From: Cryptomeria japonica
Taxonomy: Eukaryota > Streptophyta > Pinopsida > Cupressales > Cupressaceae
DNA: 64,000 bases
Assembly: GCF_030272615.1 (NCBI RefSeq)
Contig: NC_081409.1
Span: 469,582,573-469,646,572 of the forward strand
Direction: 5' to 3'
Made by a program: the position numbers and the translations under genes. Positions 11,255 through 21,501 of the stretch are shown here, piece after piece (the first letter of the stretch is position 1; every line of letters begins with the position of its first letter). The notes below the pieces were generated by a model. The model had not been told where the DNA came from and searched no databases. It was given only the letters and a program-made list of their open reading frames with translations.

Positions 11255-12412
11255 GTGGGGGGAAATGTTCAGTTAGATCTTTCATATGCTAAGATCCCAA
11301 TAAATGGAAGCCATGTTAAGTTGTATAGAGAACCACGTGCTCCTAGGGTAATTGAGAAGATAGACCCTAATATGTTGAATTGTGTGATTGATGTGGATCT
11401 TGATAACTTCAAAGTACAACCAATTCTACCTCATTTAAAAAATACTGATCCTATTGTTAATGAATTGGAATCTCAGAAATAAGGTTCATGGAATATGTAC
11501 TTTGATGGAGCTTTCTCTCAGGAAGGATCTGGAGAAGGAGTTCTTTTTGTGTCCCCATCAGGTATGACTTTCAAATACTCTTTTCTGTTAGCTTTCCAGT
11601 GTACAAATAACACAGCTAAATATGAAGCTTTGTTATTGGGGCTTGAAGTTGCCAAGGAGCATGGAATTCAGTTGTTAAGAGTATTTGGGGATTCAAAGTT
11701 GGTGTTTTCTCAGATAAGGTCTAAATATGCATCCAAAAATGATCATTTGAAAATATATAAACATGTTGTTTGGGATGTGATTAAGCATTTTTGTGCATTT
11801 TCTATTAACTGGATAGAAAGATCAAAGAACATCATGGCTGATTTCTTAGCTAATGTTGCATTAAAGAATGATGATGTAACATTAACCAGTGTGTCTACAG
11901 TTGAGATAAAAGCTAGGCCTATTATTCTTGATAATGTATATATCTGGCAAGTGTTTGTGGATGATGAAGATATTCTTAGATTCATACAGTGCATTGATGA
12001 TTATGATAGATAGAAAATCGATTGCAATGCATTAGTAGAAGTAGTGGAGGATAGAGAAATAGTGTTTGGAAATGACATGGTCTAGTTGGAAACCAATGAA
12101 ATCCCTAGAGGATTGATAGAATTGGAAGGTATGTTCAGTCATAGTGATAGCCATTTGCATCAACAGTCAACCACCAAATTAGAAGAATTGGAGGAAGTGA
12201 ATTCAGGGATAGAATCATCCCCTAAGTTGGTGTATATTGGGAAGAACTTGGCTCCTCACATTAAGGCCAACCTCATTAAATTGTTGTGAAAGTATTAACC
12301 TTTTTTTTCTTGGTCTTATGAGGACCTGAAGGCGTATAGACAAGATCTATTTCAAAATGAAGTCCCTTTGCATCTAGATGCTAAGCCTTTTTGACAGAAG
12401 CAAAGACCTATC
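11255..12412 (+). pseudogene. Element 1 archaeal-type RNase H, upstream of RT
   Basis: The domain at 11495-12013 is the second RNase H acquired by Tat elements. It shows FDGAFS (first Asp), NTAKYEALLLGL (Glu), VFGDSKL (Asp) and IMADFLANVA (last Asp), so all four catalytic acidic residues are present. It is followed by a 'WQVFVDDEDILRFIQ' segment and a pre-RT stretch ending at 12407 with 'LFQNEVPLHLDAKPF'. In-frame stops lie at 11240, 11480, 12011, 12083 and 12287. It sits between protease and RT, whereas in element 2 the equivalent domain lies between RNase H and integrase. The reading is cut at 12412 by Copia-1. Confidence 0.85.
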
Positions 12413-13306
12413 TGTTGGGAAAAATGGTGTCTCAATCTTGCATTTATGCGAGATTACTATTTATAGTAAGTTTTCATTTGAGCACGAAATGGTGCGAAAC
12501 TCTCCCTAAAGCTTCTGGTTGGCTAGATAAGCATTCCGGTAAAGTTGCGTCGCAAGGTCACAGCTAGTTTTGAAGATATTAAAGTTTTCGTCTTGGAGGG
12601 GTGCAATAAAATGTTTAAACTTAATTTTGGGGACTTTAGAGGCTCCAAAACGCCCTGAAAAGTTGTTGTAACCAGAGAAGCAGGTTACGAGGTGATAGAG
12701 AACTTCGCGAGCTTTCGGGCGCTTCAAACGGTTCGTCAATCGGACACCCGGTTCTCAAGTTATGGCCTCCGAAAGTTTGTACTCCTGAAATAGGAAAAAT
12801 AATTTGTATCGGATACATAAATGAGCTGTAAAAGGGAGCGACACATGTTGATGTGTGCTTTAACATGTCATAGGGCATCTAGAAGGGAGATAAGGTCGGC
12901 TACACCTTATTGGGTGGTTTTAGCCTATGGTTTTGTAATACTATTTGACGGTTTCTTGTATTGTATCTCCTATTTATGAGGTGTATGAGATAGAGGTTGG
13001 GTGTAAGAGTCTTATGGCTATTGAGTTGCCTCTGAATCTCTGATTAGTGGTACTCCTGCGAAGAGCTTGCTCTGCAAGTATTTTGTAATCTATTTTTGAT
13101 TGCTGAATAAAATATTGAGCTGCTTTCGGAGGGTGGGGTTTTTCTCCCGAAAGGGTTTTCCCCACGTAAATCATTGTGTTGTGGTATGATTGCTATTATA
13201 TCTATTTCTATTTTCTGTAACTGTTGTAATGATCTGAAAAAGTTTTGCATTACCCTCCTCTCAAGGTTAGTGTAGGAAGTTGTTTCCGCTACTTAACTTC
13301 CTTACA
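12413..13306 (+). repeat. Copia-1 5' LTR
   Basis: TGTTGGGAAAAATGG...TTCCTTACA. The 894-bp direct repeat of 17531-18424 has a CCGAAAGGGTTTTCCCCACG block near its 3' end, common in plant copia LTRs. Confidence 0.95.
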
Positions 13307-13307
13307 A

Positions 13308-13320
13308 GTGGTATCAGAGC
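13308..13320 (+). other. Copia-1 primer-binding site
   Basis: GTGGTATCAGAGC starts just after the LTR and matches the 3' end complement of initiator tRNA-Met, the usual copia primer. Confidence 0.9.
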
Positions 13321-13430
13321 CTGATCACCTTTGGTTTCAATTGTGGGCAGTTGGGTTTTTTGAACTAATCCAGATTTGAGTGGGAGCTTGTGCAGAAGAA
13401 ACTTTTTGATCTTGTTGCAGGAATATTCAG

Positions 13431-16400
13431 ATGGCGAGTTCGTCAGGGAGAATAGAGGTGGAGAAATTTAACGGAAGTAATTTTGAGATGTGGAAGCTGA
13501 AGATGGAAGATCTGCTAATAGATCGAGATCTTTGGGATGCTGTTGATGCGAATGTCCAAAGGCCCTCAGATCTTACTGCGGCAGCTCAGTATGATGTTAT
13601 GGACCGAAAAGCCAAGGGTCTAATCAGACTGTGCTTGGCAGACTCTGTTCTAATCAATGTCCATGAAGAAAACTCTGCAAAGAAGCTATGGACTAAGCTT
13701 GGTGAGATGTATCAAGTGAAATCTTTATTAAATCAAATTTTCTTAAGAAAGAAATTGTATTCCTTGAAGATGGAAGAGGGTGGACGAATTGCAGACCACC
13801 TAGAAGCATTCAATATGATTGTGGCTCAATTAGTATCCGTCGGTGTTAAGATGGATGAGGAGGAGAAATGTCAGATCTTGCTTTGTTCTTTGCCTGATTC
13901 GTGGGATTCTCTTGTTATGGCTATCGGTAGTACTTCTATTGTTTTGAAATCTGAAGATGTGGTGGGTGCCCTACTCGGTGAAGAGATGCGAAGGAAGGTA
14001 TCCATCAGTTCAAAGGAAGCCCTAACTATTCATGGAAGACCTAAGGAGAAAGGCAAGAAGAATGAGAAGCGTGGCAAGTCCAAATCCAAAGGGAGATCAA
14101 AATCTCCTGGAAAGTCCAAAGTCATTTGCTGGAATTGCGGTAAACTGGGTCACATCCGTAAGGACTGCAAAGAAGAAAAGAAGAAGAAAAAGAAAAAGTT
14201 TGATTCTGATTCTGAGTCTGACAAGGAAGATGGTGATGCATTTATTGCGGCTTTGGCGACTCATGTAGGTAATGATGCCTGGCTAATTGACTCAGGTGCA
14301 TCTTTTCATATGACTTCCAATAGAGATTGGTTTTCTGAATATGAAGGATTTAATGGAGGTAAGGTGTACTTGGGTGATGATTCACATCTAGACATTGTTG
14401 GTCGAGGTAAAGTTAGAATCAGGTTTTCTGATGGTAGAATAAAAAGGATTAATGGTGTGTTGCATATCTCTGGATTAAAACGAAACTTGTTATCTGTGAG
14501 CAAACTGATAGATGCGGGTGTGCAGGTAGTCTTTTCTGAAGCAGGATGTAAGATGATTAAGGGTGCTATGGTAGTTGCTAGAGGTGTCAGGTTTGGCACT
14601 TTGTATAAGCTTGAAGCATACACTGTTGAGTGTAATAGCACTTCTGTAAAAAGTAAATCTACGGATACTTCACTGGAAGATTTGAAGGTTTCACCTTCAG
14701 CAGATGGAAATGGTTTTTGGGTACCTAAGGGTGCTCTTTCATCTGAAGCAAAGTTACCTACAGAGAAGACTATGTTATGGCACCAGAGACTTGGCCACAT
14801 TGGAGAAAAGGGTCTAAGGACCTTGAAAAATAAAAACCTTGTTGAAGGTTTGAATGACTGTAACCTTGACTTTGATTTCTGTGAGCATTGCATTTATGGA
14901 AAACAAAACCGCTTTCAGTTTTACTCGAGTTCTCATAAAACTTGTGGTGTTTTGGATCTTATCCATTCTGATGTGTTTGGTCCAGTAGATGTCTCTTCGA
15001 TTGGAAAATCCACATATTATGTTTCATTTATTGATGATTTTAGTAGAAGGACATGGGTATATTTTCTAAAGAGTAAATCTGAAGTTTTTAGTCATTTTAA
15101 AGAATTTAAAGCAATGGTTGAGTTGCAGATTGGAAAGAAAATAAAATGTTTGAGAACTGATAATGGCGGTGAGTTTTGCTCTAATGATTTTGATAGATTC
15201 TGTAAAGACTGTGGAATCAACAGGCAGAAGACAACTCCGTATTCTCCACAGCAGAATGGAGTTGCAGAAAGAATGAACAGGACACTGATGGAGAAGGCTA
15301 GGAGTATGTTGAGTGGTGCTGGTCTCGAACAAAAGTTTTGGGCTGAAGCTGTTGCCACTGCTTGCTACCTGATTAACAGGTCTCCTACATCAGCTCTTGT
15401 TGATAAAACGCCTATGGAAGCATGGTCAGGTCACAAGCCTTCATTGAGACATCTTAGAGTTTTTGGTTGCGAGGCATATGCACATGTGCCAAAGGAGAAG
15501 CGAACAAAGTTGGAGAACAAGGCTGTGAAATGTATCTTCATCAGGTATAGTTATGGTGTGAAAGGATACAAGCTTTGGGACCCTGTTGCACAAAAGGTAA
15601 TTCATAGTAGAAGTGTTATTTTTAGAGAAATTAAGTCTCCTTCTATTACATTGCAGCCAGAACAAACTAAAAAAGAAGATGTGATTCAACTTCCTTCTAC
15701 ACCTGAAAGAGTTGAATCAAGACCCCTAGATAGGCAAGAATTTGAGGAGAGCTCGTCTAGCTCTGAATCTTCAGAAGAGGAGGAAGAACCTCCAACTCAG
15801 CTTGTTCGAAGGTCTACAAGACATAGACAACCACCTGAAAGGTATTCACCTGATGATTGGAGATGTATTTTTGCTCTGAATACTAGTGTGGATGAACCGA
15901 AATCTATAGAAGAGGCATTAGGTATGAATGATGCAGAATCCTGGAAGATTGCTATGGAGGAAGAAATGGCAGCTTTGAAAAAGAATGATACATGGGATCT
16001 TGTACCATTGCCTGAAGGACGAAAACCTGTTGGTTGTAAATGGGTGTTCAAGAAAAAGATTGGTTCAGATGGAAGCATTGAAAAGTATAAAGCAAGGTTA
16101 GTTGTAAAAGGCTACTCTCAGGTTGAGGGTGTTGATTACGGTGAGATATTTTCTCCTGTTGCAAAAATGACATCTATTAGATTTTTGCTTTCTATTGCTA
16201 CTGCTTATGATTTAGAGGTTGAGCAAATGGATGTGAAAACTGCTTTCCTTCATGGTGATTTGGAGGAAGATATTTATATGACACAGCCGGAGCACTATGT
16301 GGTGAAAGGCAAAAGTAATTTGGTCTGTAAATTGAAGAAATCTTTGTATGGCCTCAAACAAAGTCCTAGGATGTGGTACCAGAAATTTGATACATATGTG

Positions 16401-17474
16401 TTGAGTTTGGGATTTGAACATTCTAAATCAGATCACTATGTTTATTATAAATCTGATGGTGATCTTTTCTTATTCATTGCATTGTATGTTGATGATATGT
16501 TATTCATTGGTAAAGGGAAAGGTATGATTTCAGAACTGAAGTCTCAGCTCGCTGCTAAATTTGAAATGAAAGATCTTGGTGCAGCAAAGCACATTCTTGG
16601 GATGGAAATTAGAAGAGATAGGGCAAACAGAAAGCTATGGCTAGGCCAGAGTAAGTATGTGAATTCAATGTTACAGAGGTTCAACATGCAAAATTGTAGA
16701 CCATTGAGTGTTCCTTTTACAGTTGGAATGAAACTATCTATTTCAGATTGTCCTACATCCCCATTGGAGATGGAAGACATGAGCAGAGTGCCTTACCAGA
16801 GTGCGGTTGGAAGCTTGATGTATGCTATGGTCTGTACTAGACCAGACATTGCCCAAGCAGTGGGAGTACTTTCTAGATATATGTCTAATCCTGGTAGAGT
16901 TCATTGGGATGCAGTCAAAAGAGTCTTCAGATATTTGAAGGGTACTTCAGAGTATTCTTGGTGTTATCATGGTAATTCAGTTGGAGACATGACTTCCCTT
17001 GATATCCATGGTTATGTGGATTCAGATTGGGCAGGTGATATTGATAGCAGAAGATCCACCAGTGCTTATGTGTTTACTTTGTTTGGTGGTGCAATTAGTT
17101 GGATGAGTAAGCGACAGGCTGTGGTTGCTTTATCCACTACTGAAGCAGAGTATATGGCAGCTACTCATGCTTGTAAAGAGGCCATTTGGCTTAAGAGACT
17201 GTGTTCAGATATTGGAATAAAACAAGGTTCAGTGACAATTTACTATGACAGTCAGAGTGCAATTAGCCTAGCTAAGAACCCGACATTTCATGCCCGGACC
17301 AAACATATTGATGTTCAGTATCATTTTGTTAGAGATATGGTCGAAGATGGTAGGGTGAAGCTGGTTAAGGTGGACACTTTGATGAATGTTGCAGATACTT
17401 TAACTAAGGCTATGAGCACAGAGAAGTTCAGATGGTGTTCAAAGTCTATGGGCCTTATGGCCCCTAGCAATTGA
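13431..17474 (+). CDS. gag-pol: Copia-1 gag-pol polyprotein (1347 aa, open)
   Basis: This single uninterrupted ORF is the complete set of proteins a Ty1/Copia element needs. Gag core covers about residues 5-195 (KFNGSNFEMWKLKMEDLL start). A CCHC zinc knuckle CWNCGKLGHIRKDC lies near residue 233, followed by a Lys run. The aspartic protease motif is WLIDSGASFHM near 284. The integrase has HQRLGHIGEKGL near 450, D in LIHSDVFGP, D in RTDNGGEF (about 576) and E in NGVAERMNRT (about 610). RT begins near 853 and has catalytic YVDD near 1020. RNase H has VDSDWAGD near 1197, STTEAEY near 1235 and the KHIDVQYHFVRD tail. Length is normal for Tork/Tnt1. Catalytic residues look intact; one oddity is FIRYS where FIGYS is usual. 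The ATG at 13431 is the start, about 110 bp after the primer site. Confidence 0.96.
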   Translation: MASSSGRIEVEKFNGSNFEMWKLKMEDLLIDRDLWDAVDANVQRPSDLTAAAQYDVMDRKAKGLIRLCLADSVLINVHEENSAKKLWTKLGEMYQVKSLLNQIFLRKKLYSLKMEEGGRIADHLEAFNMIVAQLVSVGVKMDEEEKCQILLCSLPDSWDSLVMAIGSTSIVLKSEDVVGALLGEEMRRKVSISSKEALTIHGRPKEKGKKNEKRGKSKSKGRSKSPGKSKVICWNCGKLGHIRKDCKEEKKKKKKKFDSDSESDKEDGDAFIAALATHVGNDAWLIDSGASFHMTSNRDWFSEYEGFNGGKVYLGDDSHLDIVGRGKVRIRFSDGRIKRINGVLHISGLKRNLLSVSKLIDAGVQVVFSEAGCKMIKGAMVVARGVRFGTLYKLEAYTVECNSTSVKSKSTDTSLEDLKVSPSADGNGFWVPKGALSSEAKLPTEKTMLWHQRLGHIGEKGLRTLKNKNLVEGLNDCNLDFDFCEHCIYGKQNRFQFYSSSHKTCGVLDLIHSDVFGPVDVSSIGKSTYYVSFIDDFSRRTWVYFLKSKSEVFSHFKEFKAMVELQIGKKIKCLRTDNGGEFCSNDFDRFCKDCGINRQKTTPYSPQQNGVAERMNRTLMEKARSMLSGAGLEQKFWAEAVATACYLINRSPTSALVDKTPMEAWSGHKPSLRHLRVFGCEAYAHVPKEKRTKLENKAVKCIFIRYSYGVKGYKLWDPVAQKVIHSRSVIFREIKSPSITLQPEQTKKEDVIQLPSTPERVESRPLDRQEFEESSSSSESSEEEEEPPTQLVRRSTRHRQPPERYSPDDWRCIFALNTSVDEPKSIEEALGMNDAESWKIAMEEEMAALKKNDTWDLVPLPEGRKPVGCKWVFKKKIGSDGSIEKYKARLVVKGYSQVEGVDYGEIFSPVAKMTSIRFLLSIATAYDLEVEQMDVKTAFLHGDLEEDIYMTQPEHYVVKGKSNLVCKLKKSLYGLKQSPRMWYQKFDTYVLSLGFEHSKSDHYVYYKSDGDLFLFIALYVDDMLFIGKGKGMISELKSQLAAKFEMKDLGAAKHILGMEIRRDRANRKLWLGQSKYVNSMLQRFNMQNCRPLSVPFTVGMKLSISDCPTSPLEMEDMSRVPYQSAVGSLMYAMVCTRPDIAQAVGVLSRYMSNPGRVHWDAVKRVFRYLKGTSEYSWCYHGNSVGDMTSLDIHGYVDSDWAGDIDSRRSTSAYVFTLFGGAISWMSKRQAVVALSTTEAEYMAATHACKEAIWLKRLCSDIGIKQGSVTIYYDSQSAISLAKNPTFHARTKHIDVQYHFVRDMVEDGRVKLVKVDTLMNVADTLTKAMSTEKFRWCSKSMGLMAPSN

Positions 17475-17514
17475 TTCATTGTGTTGACATTCCCTTCCGC
17501 TCATGCAAGGTGTT

Positions 17515-17530
17515 CGACAAGTGGGAGATT
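17515..17530 (+). other. Copia-1 polypurine tract
   Basis: A purine-rich run including AAGTGGGAGA lies directly before the 3' LTR, where plus-strand priming takes place. Confidence 0.7.
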
Positions 17531-18424
17531 TCTTGGGAAAAATGGTGTCTCAATCTTGCATTTATGCGAGATTACTATTTATAGTAAGTTTTCATTTGAG
17601 CACGAAATGGTGCAAAACTCTCCCTAAAGCTTCTGGTTGGCTAGATAAGCATTCCGGTAAAGTTGCGTCGCAAGGTCACAGCTAGTTTTGAAGATATTAA
17701 AGTTTTCGTCTTGGAGGGGTGCAATAAAATGTTTAAACTTAATTTTGGGGACTTTAGAGGCTCCAAAATGCCCTAAAAAGTTGTCATAACTGGCAAAGTG
17801 GGTTACGAGGTGATAGAGCACTTCCCGAGCTTTCGGGCGCTTCAAACGGTTCGTCAATCGGACACCTGGTTCTCAAGTTATGGCCTCCGGAAGTTTGTAC
17901 TCCTGAAATAGGAAAAATAATTTGTATCGGATACATAAATGAGCTGTAAAAGGGAGCGACACATGTTGATGTGTGCTTTAACATGTCATAGGGCATCTAG
18001 AAGGGAGATAAGGTTGGCTACACCTTATTGGGTGGTTTTAGCCTATGGTTTTGTAATACCGTTTGACGGTTTCTTGTATTGTATCTCCTATTTATGAGGT
18101 GTGTGAGATAGAGGTTGGGTGTAAGAGTCTTATGGCTATTGAGTTGCCTCTGAATCTCTGATTAGTGGTACTCCTGCGAAGAGCTTGCTCTGCAAGTATT
18201 TTGTAATCTGTTTTTGATTGTTGAATAAAATATTGAGTTGCTTTTGGAGGGTGGGGTTTTTCTCCCGAAAGGGTTTTCCCCACGTAAATCATTGTGTTGT
18301 GGTATGATTGCTATTATATCTATTTCTATTTTCTGTAACTGTTGTAATGATCTGAAAAAGTTTTGCATTACCCTCCTCTCAAGGTTAGTGTAGGAAGTTG
18401 TTTCCGCTACTTAACTTCCTTACA
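17531..18424 (+). repeat. Copia-1 3' LTR
   Basis: This copy has the same length as the 5' LTR. Differences cluster around 17765-17830 (for example GCCCTAAAAAGTTG against GCCCTGAAAAGTTG). It starts TC where the 5' LTR starts TG. Confidence 0.95.
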
Positions 18425-18429
18425 CTATC

Positions 18430-19240
18430 AACCCCCTTTTGGAAACCAAAATGCAACAAGAGTTAACCAAGTTGAGGGAAGGGGGGATCATTAAACCTAT
18501 AAGACATTCATCATGGGTGTCTAATTTAGTGCCAGTTAGAAAGAAGAATGGGGAGATAAGGCTTTGTGTTGATTTCATGGATTTTAATGTTGCTTCTTTG
18601 AAAGACAACTCTTCTTCCCCCAATATGGAGGCAATGTTGCAAAGAGTAACTAGGTGTGATTTATTGTCCATGATGGATGGGTTCTTAGGATATAATCAAG
18701 TATTGGTGAAAGAGTCCAAACAGTTCAAGACTGCTTTTACCACCCCTTGGGGGATGTATGTATATGTAAGGATGCCATTTGGTTTAAAAAATGTTGGAGC
18801 TACTTTTCAAAGATCAATGGATGTAGCTTTCAAGAAATTTATCAACATCATCATGGTTGTGTACCAAGATTATTTAACATGTTTCTCTAAAAGAGCAGAT
18901 GACCACTGTAGACACTTGGAAAAGGTTTTCAACAAAGCTCTAGAGTTTGGTGTATCCTTAAATCCAAAAAAGTGTCATTTTGTAGTTGCTTGGGCATATT
19001 GTCTCCAAGGAAGGGGTTAGAATAGACCCTGAAAGGATTAAAGCCATAAACAATGTACCTGAGCCAAAGAATGTCAAAGGTATTCAATCTTTCTTGGGCA
19101 ACGTGAATTTTATTAGATGCATCATTGCTAACTTTGCTGAAATATTCAAACCTATTGTTAAGTTGCTTAAGAAAGATGCAAATTTTTATTGGGATGAAGA
19201 AGTTGCAAAGGATTTTGGTAAAATTAAAAAGGCTATTTAG
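18430..19240 (+). pseudogene. Element 1 reverse transcriptase
   Basis: This is the Ty3/Gypsy RT resuming after Copia-1. Visible blocks are 'WVSNLVPVRKKNGEIRLCVD', 'MMDGFLGYNQ', 'FKTAFTTPWGMY' and 'MPFGLKNVGATFQRSMD'. The catalytic box, normally YLDD or YVDD, reads YQDY at 18862-18873, so the second catalytic Asp is lost. A one-base slip near 18970 moves the frame, after which 'LGHIVSKEGVRIDPERIKAI' and the RT connection domain continue to a TAG at 19238. It cannot be active. Confidence 0.9.
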
Positions 19241-19828
19241 GAGGCACTAGTGTTGAAGTCCCTTTATTACAGTAAGCCCTTTTCATTATTCTCTTTTGCT
19301 TCTTATCATACAGTGGTTGTAGTCCTTCTTCAAAAGGATGCTGAGGGATATGAACACCCTATTGCTTTTTATAGCAAATCTCTGCAAGCTGCAGAGCTAA
19401 AATATGAAATCATGGAGAAGCAAGCATATGCTTTGGTTAAAGTTGTAAAAGCATTTAGGCCATATCTTGTGAATGCACAAATAGTTGCTCATGTCCCACA
19501 TGCGGTTGTCAAGGACATCTTATCTCAGTCCGAGGACACTAGCAAGAGGTGTAGGTGGATAACTCAGATTCAAGAGTTTGATCTTGAAATCAAGATTACT
19601 AAATTGGTAAGAGGGTTAGGTCTTGCTAAGTTGATGGCTGAAACAAATCTCCTTGATGTTGAAGTTAACAATGTTGAATTTGAGAATATCATGGTCACAA
19701 GTATTGAAACACAGCCCTGGTATTCAGAAATAGTACATTTTTTGAGGGATGCAGCATACTCAGAGGGAATGACTCCTAACCAGAGAAGGGCATTGAAATT
19801 GAAGTCTCAAAAGTATGTCCTTATTTAG
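19241..19828 (+). pseudogene. Element 1 Gypsy RNase H
   Basis: This is the normal Ty3/Gypsy RNase H (RT_RNaseH type) fused after RT: 'LFSFASYHTVVVVLLQKDAEGYEHPIAF' region, 'ELKYEIMEKQAYALVKVVKAFRPYL', then 'LEIKITKLVRGLGLAKLMAE'. The first Asp region reads ASYHT where ASDHT is expected, so an acidic residue appears lost. It is closed by a TAG at 19826-19828, with the frame continuing into integrase. Confidence 0.85.
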
Positions 19829-20973
19829 GGTGATCTATATTGGCAAAATAGAGATGGGGCATTGTTGATGTGCTTAGATAAATCCCAAGCTAGAAGGATG
19901 CGAACTAAAATGCATAATGGAGCATGTGGAGGCCACTACTCTGCCAAGACCATAGCTGGCAAGATAGTTCGGGCTGGATATTGTTGGCCTACTTTGTTCA
20001 AAGATGCCCATGAGCATGTCTAGAGGTGTGACCCATGCCAATAAATTATTCCAAGTTAAAGTATGAAGGAGCTTTGCCTTTTAATCCAGTTACAGTGGAA
20101 GCCCCTTTTGTCCAGTGGGGCATTGATTTTATTGGAGAAATAGTTGAGAAGTCAGGAAGAGGTCACAAATGGATCATAGTGGCCACTGATTACTTCACTA
20201 AGTGGATTGAGGCTATACCTACTAAAAGAGCCACTAGTAAAGTTGTCATTGAATTTCTGATGGATAATGTTATAACAAGATTTGGTGTTCCTATGAAACT
20301 GATAATCAACAATGCCATGAGGTTTAGATCTGAGGAATTCACTAAATTTTGTACTAGCCATGGAATAATCATGTCTTATTCTTCACCATACCATCCACAA
20401 GGTAATGGAAAAGCATAATCTAGCAATAAAAGCCTTTAGAATATTATTAAGAAAATCCTGAAGGAGAACAAGAGGTCTTGGGATCATAAATTAAAATTGG
20501 CCTTATGGGCAGACATGATTACTATTAAGAAAGAAATTGGTGCATCACCATTTGAATTAGCTTATGGCACACAAAATAGAGTGCCAATCAATAACCTTCT
20601 CCATGTATATAAGTTCCTACAAGCTGAGGAGTTGGAGTTGTCAGAACCCATGGAAGACAGAATGGTTCAAATGGTGGAAGTGGAAGAAATCAAGACCCTG
20701 GCTCATAAAAGAAATTTGAATATTCAGTTGCAGTCCAAGTATCTTTTTGTCAAAAGAACCACATTGAGGAAGTTTCAAATCGGTGACTTGGTTCTTCAAT
20801 GGAACACAAGAGGACAAGATAAGGGCAAGCACAAAAAATTTGAGTCATTATGGATGGGCCCTTCTATTGTTTGTGATCTTAATGGAAAAGACTCATACTT
20901 CTTGCAGACAATGAATGGTGAGGTATAGGAATTCCCAGTGCATGGACAATTCCTGAATCATTACTTCTCTTAA
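19829..20973 (+). pseudogene. Element 1 integrase
   Basis: The integrase starts with an HHCC zinc domain (MHNGACGGHYSAKTI ... RCDPCQ, about 19909-20042), then shifts frame near 20035. The core shows D in WGIDFIGE. The second Asp site reads IINNAMRF, so D to N. The catalytic Glu codon region GNGKA-stop-SSNK has a TAA at 20416-20418 in its place. The C-terminal part has 'FQIGDLVLQWNTRGQDKGKHKKFE', the GPY/F-like region of Gypsy integrases, and the reading ends at the TAA 20971-20973. Confidence 0.88.
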
Positions 20974-21124
20974 GTTTTAGAAGTCCATGCACAATAGGTT
21001 GTAGTTTGTATATAATTAGGTTTGCTTCTGTTGGTTTCTTTTGGGCTTGTTTTTTGGTCTGTTCTCTATATTTTTCAATGTTCTTGTGTTGATCTTGCAA
21101 TCAACCATCTCTAATCAGAGCCAC
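20974..21124 (+). other. Element 1 3' untranslated spacer
   Basis: This short stretch between the integrase end and the 3' LTR has no ORF. A clear polypurine tract is not visible directly before 21125; the last bases read ATCAGAGCCAC. Confidence 0.5.
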
Positions 21125-21501
21125 TATTATCACTATTTTGATTATTGGGTGATTTTTGTTCTTTAATCTGCTAAAATCTGCAAAATAGTGCTTAGTTTCT
21201 TCATTCTACCTCTGAGGGTTATTGATCTAAGGGTTTAGGGTTTTTTCATTTCACCCTTTTCCATCTTGAAATCCCTACGTTCTATTTTCTTGTTACTTTT
21301 TCCACTTAGGTGGAAGGGTTGGTCCTTCATGAGAAGAGGTCCCCCCTTTAAGTTTTGCCTTAGGTGGGTCGTTAATAATGTTTTTAATTTTTTGCCTTCT
21401 ACTAAGTTTTCATTTCTTTGTCAGGCTTTGTAAAGATCATGCAAGTTCTAGTTGATCCAACAGTGCACGCAGTTTTGCAAAGGGAAGTAACCCGGTGTTT
21501 A

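Larger units (their letters stand above)
12413..18424 (+). mobile_element. Copia-1: Tork/Tnt1-like Ty1/Copia element with open gag-pol
   Basis: LTRs of 894 bp each (12413-13306 and 17531-18424) flank an internal region with a tRNA-Met primer site and one long ORF. The target duplication CTATC is perfect (12408-12412 and 18425-18429). The insertion is in the pol reading of element 1: the reading before it ends KQRPI and resumes in frame as NPLLETK. The 5' LTR starts TG, the 3' LTR TC; both end CA. The LTRs differ by only a few percent by eye. Domain order (gag, PR, INT, RT, RNase H) is diagnostic of Copia. It is the youngest complete element in the window. Confidence 0.96.

Noticed and set aside
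14306-14893. Minus-strand ORF of 195 codons inside Copia-1
   Set aside because: Shadow of the intact gag-pol reading on the plus strand.
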